The notes beneath the pieces were generated by a model. The model saw only the letters and a list, made by a program, of their open reading frames with translations. It did no database searches and was not told the origin of the DNA. A DNA stretch of 11,118 nt, taken from Candidatus Colicola caccequi. GTDB lineage: Bacteria > Bacteroidota > Bacteroidia > Bacteroidales > Paludibacteraceae. The DNA is taken from contig JAGHTR010000159.1 of assembly GCA_018065205.1 (NCBI GenBank), positions 1 through 11,118 on the forward strand. Direction: 5' to 3'. Shown piece after piece: positions 1-6,274 of the stretch (within the stretch, counting starts at the first letter, position 1; each line of letters opens with the position of its first letter). The position numbers and the translations under genes were made by a program.

Positions 1-942
1 TTTGCTATGCCTCAAGGTAACTTTACTTTCTCTGCCGATAGCGCAGCCGGCACGATGATTGCTTCGCCCGGCTATCATAACCGCACCGACCTGCCGTCAT
101 ACGTGGCATTACGTGGTGCAGAGTGGGGCGAGGCTGATGTCTATTATATCCGCGAAGGAAGTTTGAACTTTGCGCTGAATGAAAAGGGAGATACAGTGAC
201 TGTTCAAGGTCAAGTCACTTCCCAAAATGGCTCCGTCTTCACGATTGACGTTGTGGCATATAACGAGTTCTACGTGCCACCTTTCCCTCCCAAACCCAAG
301 GAGGAAGAGGAGTTGGCGATTGACTCGGTAGTGGTAACTTACGTTGACGAGAACGTTGACGTTGACAAAAACGTATATGAGTTTAATTTCTCGTATATGG
401 AGGATTATCCGAATTTGATTTTTAATGCTCGGTTGCCGGAGAAGAATCGATTAACGGAAGGAACGTATCAATTCGTCGAAGCAACAACCTCGCAAGGGTT
501 GATTGCCGCAAGGCTTAATCAACAGGCGAGTTGTGCTTCTCCTCTCCGAAAAACCTCTCACGAGCTTTTTCGGGAAGGCTGTAAACAGCAAATTGATGCA
601 AGAAATGAGATTTTTGGGATATTGTTGTTTAGGAATCAGTTGGATTTTAATGACTATTTCTTCTATGGCGTTAACTATAACTTTGTGACCGTTACGATGA
701 CACTGACGGATTTAGGGAATGAGATTTGGCAGTATGATTTGGATTTGAGAGATGATGTTGGCAGCCATTTCTATTTCACATTTGCGCAGAATCCGCATTT
801 AGCCACTCCTTCGGGCATAGCAGATGTGAGTGTAGATGCCAACAATAACGCCCGCACCTATATAGATGCGAGCGGTCGGGTAATAATTCGTAAGGCAGGG
901 AAAACGTATAATATATTAGGATTCCCGATGCCCACGCATTAA
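1..942 (+). CDS. Secreted-type protein with two tandem beta-rich domains (5' end missing)
   Basis: Function not recognised. The frame is open from base 1, so the true start probably lies upstream; numbering here starts from the ATG at 7. Two copies of one beta-rich domain are visible. The first (residues 1-86, its beginning cut off) has PQGNFTFSADSAAGTMIAS then YYIREG...DTVTVQG...GSVFTIDVVAYN. The second (about 105-260) has the parallel TEGTYQFVEATTSQGLIAA then YFFYGVNYNFVTV...WQYDLDL. A PPFPPKPKEEEE linker joins them. Residues about 164-195 are Cys/Arg/Lys-rich, unlike the rest, and lie over a run of inverted repeats. The C-terminus (DASGRVIIRKAGKTYNILG) resembles short tails of exported Bacteroidales proteins, but ends in FPMPTH instead of the more usual GQ-type ending. 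By family resemblance it is probably a cell-envelope or secreted protein. It converges on batE and overlaps it by 4 bp. Confidence 0.75.
   Translation, partial: FAMPQGNFTFSADSAAGTMIASPGYHNRTDLPSYVALRGAEWGEADVYYIREGSLNFALNEKGDTVTVQGQVTSQNGSVFTIDVVAYNEFYVPPFPPKPKEEEELAIDSVVVTYVDENVDVDKNVYEFNFSYMEDYPNLIFNARLPEKNRLTEGTYQFVEATTSQGLIAARLNQQASCASPLRKTSHELFREGCKQQIDARNEIFGILLFRNQLDFNDYFFYGVNYNFVTVTMTLTDLGNEIWQYDLDLRDDVGSHFYFTFAQNPHLATPSGIADVSVDANNNARTYIDASGRVIIRKAGKTYNILGFPMPTH
498..523 (+). repeat. Intragenic inverted repeat with GCAA tetraloop
   Basis: Arms GTTGATT-GCC and GGC-(TT)-AATCAAC form ten base pairs closed by a GCAA (GNRA-type) tetraloop, with a two-base bulge on the 3' side. It lies inside the second domain of the first gene and is the first of three inverted repeats within 92 bases. 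Confidence 0.6.
546..573 (+). repeat. Intragenic 12-bp inverted repeat (strong hairpin)
   Basis: Arms CCGAAAAACCTC (546-557) and GAGCTTTTTCGG (562-573) pair at 11 of 12 positions around a four-base TCAC loop. It is not followed by a T-run on either strand, so it does not read as an intrinsic terminator. A smaller inverted repeat, GCTGT-AA-ACAGC, follows at 578-589. All of this is in frame within the first gene. Confidence 0.65.
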
Positions 943-948
943 ATGCGT
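934..948. repeat. 15-bp palindrome holding both convergent stop codons
   Basis: ACGCATT-A-AATGCGT has perfect 7-bp arms around one central base. The plus-strand TAA (940-942) of the upstream gene and the minus-strand TAA of batE (bases 941-939) share this palindrome. With a one-base centre it cannot form a normal hairpin loop and no T-tract follows on either strand, so terminator activity is doubtful. Confidence 0.6.
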
Positions 949-1709
949 TCCAACGTCTGTAGGCGAATCCAGCCTTGATAATTTCCAACAGATATATTGC
1001 ACCAGTCACCAAGTGTTTCGCTAATGCGAACCTTGGTGCCTTCGTGTAATGTGAAGAGTTCCGTACCACTTTGGTCCGGAGACGCTTTGGCATTGACTAT
1101 ACCTTGGGTAATGATGGCTTCTTCACGTAATGTATCGCGGTTATGCAATGAACGTGCAGCAAAGAAAGAGAAGAGTGCCACGATAAACATGACGATGGCA
1201 ATACTAAATCCGGTCTTGCGCAAGGTAGTCGCATTGGACAGGAGAAAGATTAGTAAGCCGGCCATACAAAGTGCAAAAGCAATCAAACTAATCCAAGTCC
1301 AAGTGTTCTGACGCATCAGATTGCGCACGTTGGTGAGGAAAGTGCTGAGGAAGAACGCCTGGTTATCGGATATATTGTCGGTAATGCGCGATTGCGCGAA
1401 CTGGAGGTTATATTTCGCATCTCGATTGGACGGCTCCAGTCTAAGACAACGTTCGTACGCTAAGATAGCCTGGGATAGTTCGCCCATTTTAAAGTAGGCG
1501 TTGCCTAAGTTATAATAGGCAATGGCGCAGGGTTGTTCTTCTATGATTTGGCGATAGATGGCAGCTGCTTCGGCATAATTAGCGGCAGCATACTCCGTGT
1601 TGGCATCCTCTATGGGTGACGTGGCATATAAAGGTGATAATTGAGCGTTGAGAGTTGAGAGGAATAGGGCTAATATGATTATTTTGGATGGGACAATGAA
1701 GTGTTTCAT
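939..1709 (-). CDS. batE: BatE: TPR and SH3-like membrane protein
   Basis: Last gene of the bat operon, 256 aa. An N-terminal signal-like hydrophobic segment (about 8-29) is followed by TPR repeats (about 33-100; YYNLGNAYFKMGELSQAILAYERCL is the clear one, shown here in part as a TPR signature), two adjacent transmembrane helices (about 137-158 and 166-186), and a C-terminal SH3-like domain (about 199-256) ending GDWCNI...GWIRLQTLERI. This order is the known BatE arrangement. TPR units bind protein partners; with the N-terminal part exported, the TPRs are predicted to face the periplasm, and with two more helices the SH3-like domain should return there too. The ATG overlaps the batD stop in an ATGA, which indicates translational coupling and supports this start. 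The stop lies in a palindrome shared with the convergent gene. Individual function is unknown. Confidence 0.9.
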   Translation of the reverse strand: MKHFIVPSKIIILALFLSTLNAQLSPLYATSPIEDANTEYAAANYAEAAAIYRQIIEEQPCAIAYYNLGNAYFKMGELSQAILAYERCLRLEPSNRDAKYNLQFAQSRITDNISDNQAFFLSTFLTNVRNLMRQNTWTWISLIAFALCMAGLLIFLLSNATTLRKTGFSIAIVMFIVALFSFFAARSLHNRDTLREEAIITQGIVNAKASPDQSGTELFTLHEGTKVRISETLGDWCNISVGNYQGWIRLQTLERI

Positions 1710-3541
1710 ATCTTTTGATTTTCGAGTTGGTTAATAATTTGTGTTGTAGCATCATAAAGGGCCTGCTTCTCGGCACCTGTAGTAGGAGCATATCGTGCAA
1801 ACTCAGCCGTAGAAAGCACTTCGTTTACTTGTTTGATAAGAGACTCAGGAACGGACTTTTGTTGCAGTAAATCCGAGATATTGTCCTTTGTCATATCTGC
1901 CGTAGGAATACGCAACCGGTCGCTAAGGTACGAGAAAGCCGCTTTCTCGATTTCTGCATAGAAAGCTTGGTTATCGCCATTGAGCAATAGTTGCGCTGCC
2001 TTAAGTCGCTTTTGAGCCACTTTATTAGCACGTTTATATCGTCTGCCCATTTGGTCGGCATTGTCCTTGATTAACTTGCGGCAAAGCAGAAGGACGAGCA
2101 TGGATATTATGAAGATAATCATATCAATCAATAAAATGGTTGAGATGGTTAGAGGTTCGCGTTCCGGGGTGTAGATGCGTGGTAACTCGGATGTGTTGAT
2201 ATAGCGGATATCTGAACCGAGTTGTTTGATGTCCTCTTTGTTGACATTGGTGTAAGTCTGTACTTGTTCTCCGTCTGCTGCTTGCCCCGGTGCACGGCGT
2301 ACATGTAGCGTATAGGCCGGAGTAGAGAGAGTCTTGTATTTGCCTTCTTGGATATCAAAGTACGAGAAAGAGACTTCCGGAATGGTGTAATCTCCTGCAG
2401 CGCGAGGAATAGCAAGATATTCAATGTTCTTATTGCCTGTGAAGCCGCTATTGGATGGTTTGAAATTATTAGTTACTTTGGGGTCGTAAGGTTCAAATCC
2501 TTCGGGCCAATCTACGGAAGGCGTTTTAATGAGTTTCATATTACCTGTTCCTCGTATATTGAGCGAAAGGGTAACGGCTTCGTTGGCTTGGATGTCGGTA
2601 GTAGAGATAGAAGGCGTGATGGAGAACTGACCTACAGCACCACTAAATCCGGCAGGTTTGCCGGCAGGAAGGGGCTTGACATGAATGGTGACGGCAGGAG
2701 CCGGCAAGGAGCGGCTTACGTTTTCGTATGTACCGAAAAAATCGTCAAAGATACTGCGTACTTGCTGATGCGTTTGTACTCGCAGGATGGCTTCAAATTG
2801 CGCAGCATCAATCTTAATGTCTCCGCTATGTTGCGGATAGAGTAGGTAGGAAAAGAGTGTTACGGCTTGGTAGTTCCGTCCATTATAGTGCTCTAATTCA
2901 AACTGACGATTACCTAATTCCAGTTCCTGCTTGAGGAATCCGGTCATCTCGGGTAATTTGAGGGAATTGCCCATTTGTGCAAAGTCCACTCCTGCCACAT
3001 AGAGACGATAACTAATCTGCAACGCCTCTTGTTCATATACATTGGTCTTGGTGACGATAGTGCGGACAAAAATGTCGGAAGAGGATGATGACGGCGCCTC
3101 CGGGCGCTCCGATATAGACTTAGACGTTGACGAGGATGTTGACGAGGATGTCGGTTGTTCGTCAGGAGGTAAGACGGTGATACGTACACCATTGGAGGTG
3201 TATTGTTTGCCATCAGATGTGATAGTGGCAGGATTGATGGTGTAGTCACCCGGTGTATTACCTAATAGCGTATAGGTGTAAGTGAGTGTGAAAGTAGAGG
3301 TGCGATGGCCATTCACGAAAGAGGTGGATGAGGATTGGGAAGTATAGGGTCCCGCCAAATACTCAAATCCTAAGAACTCGGGGGCCTGCAGGTCTCGAGC
3401 ACGTTGATTGATGGTATAAGTGAGTTGGAAAGGTTTTCCGGCTACTACTTTACCGGGGGCTTGTGCTCTAAACTCCACTTCGTCAGCCATTAATGGTAGG
3501 AGAAGTAAGAGTGAGAGTGAAAGTGAAAGTAATCGTTTCAT
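1706..3541 (-). CDS. batD: BatD: oxygen-tolerance-type single-span protein
   Basis: 611 aa, normal for the BatD family (PF13584). Signal peptide 1-19 (MKRLLSLSLSLLLLLPLMA) is followed by a large predicted periplasmic part: a beta-sandwich domain (about 21-124), a Ser/Thr-rich low-complexity linker (about 130-155), and further beta-rich domains (about 156-290 and 303-416). A single transmembrane helix lies at about 466-488, followed by a basic cytoplasmic stretch and an alpha-helical domain (about 526-606; FYAEIEKAAFSYLSDRLRI). That last domain is homologous to the C-terminus of the 323-aa protein encoded at 6261-7232. Disruption of this gene was the basis of the aerotolerance phenotype in Bacteroides fragilis; the molecular role is not known. 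It starts 18 nt after batC and its stop overlaps the batE ATG. The signal-peptide codons contain imperfect in-frame hexamer repeats. Confidence 0.93.
   Translation of the reverse strand: MKRLLSLSLSLLLLLPLMADEVEFRAQAPGKVVAGKPFQLTYTINQRARDLQAPEFLGFEYLAGPYTSQSSSTSFVNGHRTSTFTLTYTYTLLGNTPGDYTINPATITSDGKQYTSNGVRITVLPPDEQPTSSSTSSSTSKSISERPEAPSSSSSDIFVRTIVTKTNVYEQEALQISYRLYVAGVDFAQMGNSLKLPEMTGFLKQELELGNRQFELEHYNGRNYQAVTLFSYLLYPQHSGDIKIDAAQFEAILRVQTHQQVRSIFDDFFGTYENVSRSLPAPAVTIHVKPLPAGKPAGFSGAVGQFSITPSISTTDIQANEAVTLSLNIRGTGNMKLIKTPSVDWPEGFEPYDPKVTNNFKPSNSGFTGNKNIEYLAIPRAAGDYTIPEVSFSYFDIQEGKYKTLSTPAYTLHVRRAPGQAADGEQVQTYTNVNKEDIKQLGSDIRYINTSELPRIYTPEREPLTISTILLIDMIIFIISMLVLLLCRKLIKDNADQMGRRYKRANKVAQKRLKAAQLLLNGDNQAFYAEIEKAAFSYLSDRLRIPTADMTKDNISDLLQQKSVPESLIKQVNEVLSTAEFARYAPTTGAEKQALYDATTQIINQLENQKI
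3077..3154 (-). repeat. Ser/Thr-rich low-complexity segment in batD
   Basis: Codons for residues about 130-155 of BatD encode runs such as TSSSTSSSTSKS and SSSSSD. On the plus strand this shows as GTTGACGAGGAT-like iterations. It separates two predicted periplasmic beta domains and probably acts as a flexible linker. Repeats here are in multiples of three and would not break the frame. Confidence 0.6.
3505..3528 (-). repeat. Imperfect hexamer repeats in batD signal-peptide codons
   Basis: Four consecutive six-base units on the plus strand (GTAAGA, GTGAGA, GTGAAA, GTGAAA) encode the alternating Leu-Ser of the BatD signal peptide. Being hexamers, a copy-number change would lengthen or shorten the hydrophobic core without a frameshift. 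Confidence 0.5.
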
Positions 3542-3559
3542 TATTATGTTATTGTTTTT

Positions 3560-4258
3560 TTACCAATCTTTTTCTACGCGGCGTTTTTGTCCCTGAACGC
3601 GTTGCATCTTATCTTGTGTGTTTTGTTCATCTTGTTCCAAAGCCTGCAGGATCTGCTCTGCTGTTTCTTTATCCATTTGATTCTGCTGTTCTTGCTGTTG
3701 CTGCTGTTGCTCTTGTTGCTGCTGTTGCTCTTGCTGCTGCTCCTGCTTTTGTTGTTGGTTCTGATTTTGGTTTTGTTGCTGTTGCTGTTGCTGCTGGAGC
3801 ATTTGCATGGCTTTAATTAAGTTATAACGGGTATCGTTATCTTTTGGGTTCAGCCGCAGACTATTCTCAAAGGCCTTGACGGCTTCTCCGAATTGTTGTT
3901 GTCCATATAAGGCATTACCTAAATTATGATAAGCCTGACTGAGACGCAGACGATCCTTTTCTGGAACATCTTTGACGTGTGTAGCACCTTTTTGTACTAT
4001 CTCGGAAGCCTTAGCATATTGTTCGGCTGCCTCAGGGTACTTATCTTGTCGGAAGAGCGCATTACCTAAGTTATAATAGCCCTCAAAGGACCGATCGTTC
4101 TTTTCAATCGCTCGGCGATAATCCACTTCGGCCTCGGTGTAATTGGCGGCTTTGTAATCATGATTGCCGTGACGAATCTGCGGAGCTTCTTGTTGGGCAA
4201 ACAGGCCGATGCACAATGCACAATGCACAATGCACAATGTGACTATTTTTTGTATCAT
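3560..4258 (-). CDS. batC: BatC: exported TPR protein with glutamine-rich tail
   Basis: 232 aa. Signal peptide about 1-21 (MIQKIVTLCIVHCALCIGLF, cleavage likely after LFA). TPR units lie at about 31-64 (SFEGYYNLGNALFRQDKYPE and flanks), 65-90 and 107-140 (AYHNLGNALYGQQQFGEA), then a glutamine-rich tract (about 155-194) and a short charged C-terminus ending RRVEKDW. TPR proteins bind partner proteins; with a signal peptide and no other membrane span it is predicted periplasmic, next to the VWA domains of BatA and BatB. Low-complexity tails are usual in BatC; near-pure glutamine is on the extreme side. Its ATG overlaps the batB stop (ATGA) and an AAGGAG eight bases upstream is a good ribosome site, so this start is firm. 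The signal codons hold four heptamer repeats; one copy more or fewer shifts the frame and ends the protein early. Confidence 0.9.
   Translation of the reverse strand: MIQKIVTLCIVHCALCIGLFAQQEAPQIRHGNHDYKAANYTEAEVDYRRAIEKNDRSFEGYYNLGNALFRQDKYPEAAEQYAKASEIVQKGATHVKDVPEKDRLRLSQAYHNLGNALYGQQQFGEAVKAFENSLRLNPKDNDTRYNLIKAMQMLQQQQQQQQNQNQNQQQKQEQQQEQQQQQEQQQQQQEQQNQMDKETAEQILQALEQDEQNTQDKMQRVQGQKRRVEKDW
3677..3796 (-). repeat. CAG/CAA (polyglutamine) tract in batC
   Basis: About 40 codons (residues 155-194), nearly all CAG or CAA with a few Glu, Asn and one Lys. On the plus strand this reads as CTG/TTG triplets. Such a tract can change length by slippage without frame loss. The long leucine-rich plus-strand reading of the same bases is only its shadow. 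Confidence 0.85.
4210..4237. repeat. Four-copy heptanucleotide tandem repeat (TGCACAA)
   Basis: Four perfect copies of TGCACAA in a row, continued by TG at 4238-4239. On the coding (minus) strand they are read in three successive frames as LCIVHCALCI (residues 8-17) of the BatC signal peptide. Seven is not a multiple of three. I followed both shifted frames: loss of one copy leads to a TAG near residue 60, and gain of one copy leads to a TGA within the following 20 or so codons (at the CAATCATGATTAC region). Either change should abolish mature BatC. Confidence 0.9.
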
Positions 4259-5286
4259 ATTTGTTTCTCCTTAAAGATGTCTAATTTGGTCAATACATGG
4301 TTTTGCCGAGCAAAGATAAAGAACTCAATAACGAGCAGCAGTAATGCCAATAAGGCAAATGTTTGGTATTGCTCATTATAGTCGCTATATATCTCGGTAT
4401 CTATTTCACTTGTAGCAATTTTGTTCATTTCTTTCTGCAAGGCCTTCATGGCGGTATTGGTATTATCGCAATGTACGTACATACCTTTACCTGCTTTAGC
4501 GATGTTTTGGCACATTTCTTCATTGAGTTTAGACACTACGACATTTCCTGCGCGATCTTTTTTGTATTCAGATGTGCCGGGAACAGGAATGGGGCTTCCT
4601 TCGGTCTTACCTATACCAATGACGAACGTTTGGATGCCGGCTTCAAGGGCTTGTTTGACAGCTCCTTCAGCGTCATCTTCGTGGTTTTCACCATCGGTAA
4701 TCAGTACGATGCATCGTCCACATTCAGAAGGTTCTCCAAAACACTTGATACAGGTTTGAATGGCCGACCCAATTGCTGTACCTTGTGTCTTTATAAGATC
4801 CGGTGTGATGGTATTGAGGAACATCTTGGCGGACACATAGTCGCAAGTAATAGGCAGTTGGATATAACTCTCTCCGGCAAAGACGACGAGACCGATCTTG
4901 TCGTCTACCATTTGGTCAATCATCTTGCTGAGCATCTGTTTCGCACGGTCCAGACGACACGGCGATACATCTTCGGCCAGCATGGAGTTGGATATATCCA
5001 ATGCAATCATTGTTTCTATACCTTGTCGCTGAATTTTTTCGCTTTTCTGTCCGTACTGTGGTCGAGCGGCAGCGAAGATGAGCAAGGTGAGCGCAACCAT
5101 AAGAATGGCAAACTTAATGACAGGACGTTGACGGGAAGCATCCGGCATGAGTTCAGCAATAAGAGTAGGGTCACCGAATGCCACCAGTTGACGGCGTTTA
5201 CGACGCGTGTAGAGAATAAAGGCTACAATAAAAATAGGAATAAGGGTAAGTAGCCATAGCATGTTTATATTAGCAAATCGAAACAT
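4255..5286 (-). CDS. batB: BatB: membrane-anchored VWA protein
   Basis: 343 aa from the preferred ATG at 5286, one base after the batA stop. An upstream in-frame TTG at 5298 would add four residues and overlap batA; it is less likely. Two N-terminal transmembrane helices (about 8-26 and 57-74) flank a basic cytoplasmic loop (TRRKRRQ), followed by a VWA domain (about 92-290, predicted periplasmic) and a final helix (about 309-326). All MIDAS metal-binding positions are present: D97-I-S99-N-S101, T170 and D198 (LITDGENHE). VWA domains bind protein partners through the metal. Oddity: the VWA region holds eight cysteines (110, 148, 179, 182, 189, 192, 259, 273), four of them in C-x2-C-x6-C-x2-C just before the D198 strand. 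BatA, its paralogue next door, has one Cys in this region. Stop overlaps the batC ATG. Confidence 0.95.
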   Translation of the reverse strand: MFRFANINMLWLLTLIPIFIVAFILYTRRKRRQLVAFGDPTLIAELMPDASRQRPVIKFAILMVALTLLIFAAARPQYGQKSEKIQRQGIETMIALDISNSMLAEDVSPCRLDRAKQMLSKMIDQMVDDKIGLVVFAGESYIQLPITCDYVSAKMFLNTITPDLIKTQGTAIGSAIQTCIKCFGEPSECGRCIVLITDGENHEDDAEGAVKQALEAGIQTFVIGIGKTEGSPIPVPGTSEYKKDRAGNVVVSKLNEEMCQNIAKAGKGMYVHCDNTNTAMKALQKEMNKIATSEIDTEIYSDYNEQYQTFALLALLLLVIEFFIFARQNHVLTKLDIFKEKQI

Positions 5287-5287
5287 A

Positions 5288-6274
5288 TCAGTTAGCAATA
5301 GTGCGGGTTACAAAATATCGAATGATGATGTCTAAAAGCAAACATAAGAGGGCGGCATAGAGGAAAGGAGGGAAGTTCTCGGTACGTTTAGAGAACTCCT
5401 TCACGCGGATTTTGCTTTTCTCTAATTGGTCAATCTGCTCATAGATAGCTTTGAGGGACTTATTATCGGTTGCGCGGAAGTACTCGCCACCTGTTTGTGC
5501 AGCAATCTTGCGCAGCGTTGTTTCGTCAAACTCATTGGAGATAGTCATATATTGTTTACCATAAGGCGTATCCACTTTGATTTTAGCTTCGCCGTATGAA
5601 CCTACACCGATAGCATAGACTCGGATTCCAAAGGTCTGTGCTATTTGTGCGGCAGTAAGAGGGTCTATATCGCCACGGTTATTGCTTCCATCCGTGAGCA
5701 AGATGATTACTTTGGACTTAGTTGGACTATCCTTCATGCGATTGACGGCATTGGCCAATCCCAATCCGATGGCAGTACCATCTTCTATCATTCCAAATTG
5801 GACAGAGCGGAATAGATTAACCAGTACGGCGTGATCGGTCGTCAGCGGACATTGCGTAAAACTCTCTCCGGCAAAGACGACGAGACCGATTTGGTCATTA
5901 GGTCGCGCCAAGACAAATTCTTCGGCAACGGCTTTAGCGGCGTCTAAACGTGTTGGACGCAAGTCCTCTGCTTGCATGGTACCGGATATGTCTAATGCCA
6001 TCATGATATCTATTCCTTCGGTAGATTGGGATGACCAACGGTTACTGAGTTGTGGTCGAGCCAAGGCGAGAGAGAGTAGGATGATGGCTAATACGCGCAG
6101 CACAAAAGGCACATGAATGAGATAAGTCCGCCAGGCGCGGGGACGGCGTGAAAAGACTGCTGTGGACGATAACTGCACGGTAGGGTCCCAATGCTTGAAT
6201 TGGTAGATATACCAACCAATTACTGGAATAAGTAGCAGCAGCAAAAATAAATATGCAGGGCTATGAAAGGTCAT
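5288..6274 (-). CDS. batA: BatA: membrane-anchored VWA protein
   Basis: 328 aa, usual length for BatA. Transmembrane helices lie at about 6-25 and 53-72 with a basic loop between them (SRRPRAWR, cytoplasmic by the positive-inside rule), then a VWA domain (about 87-285) predicted in the periplasm, and a C-terminal helix (about 303-321). MIDAS residues are D95-I-S97-G-T99, T167 (DGTAIG) and D195 (LLTDGSNN). The third DxSxS position is Thr instead of Ser, which can still offer a hydroxyl for metal coordination. It is a paralogue of BatB, with shared FAGESF/Y and GTAIG segments. The ATG lies inside the upstream gene's last codons (14-nt overlap), which indicates coupled translation. BatA and BatB probably act as a pair with MoxR and the TPR proteins; the client is unknown. 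Confidence 0.95.
   Translation of the reverse strand: MTFHSPAYLFLLLLLIPVIGWYIYQFKHWDPTVQLSSTAVFSRRPRAWRTYLIHVPFVLRVLAIILLSLALARPQLSNRWSSQSTEGIDIMMALDISGTMQAEDLRPTRLDAAKAVAEEFVLARPNDQIGLVVFAGESFTQCPLTTDHAVLVNLFRSVQFGMIEDGTAIGLGLANAVNRMKDSPTKSKVIILLTDGSNNRGDIDPLTAAQIAQTFGIRVYAIGVGSYGEAKIKVDTPYGKQYMTISNEFDETTLRKIAAQTGGEYFRATDNKSLKAIYEQIDQLEKSKIRVKEFSKRTENFPPFLYAALLCLLLDIIIRYFVTRTIAN

Noticed and set aside
546..573. Intrinsic terminator in the first gene
   Set aside because: The hairpin is strong, but no T-tract follows on either strand and it lies within an uninterrupted reading frame.
1..942. First gene as an internal part of the bat operon
   Set aside because: It is on the opposite strand, convergent with batE, and its domain type is unrelated to Bat proteins.
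2348..2845. Plus-strand open frame of 165 codons opposite batD
   Set aside because: No recognisable domain, and batD on the other strand is clear over its full length.
3587..3820. Plus-strand frame with a long leucine run
   Set aside because: It is only the reverse reading of the batC glutamine codons (CAG read as CTG).
4210..4237. CRISPR-like array
   Set aside because: Units are seven bases with no spacers; it is a plain tandem repeat inside a gene.
4363..5253. Long plus-strand open frame (296 codons) opposite batB
   Set aside because: It is the complement of a strongly recognisable VWA gene; the translation shows no domain or signal and has the Phe/Cys-rich composition typical of an antisense shadow.
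5287..5298. Upstream TTG start for batB
   Set aside because: It would add only LLTD-type residues and overlap batA by 11 bases; the ATG at 5286, one base after the batA stop, is the more natural start.
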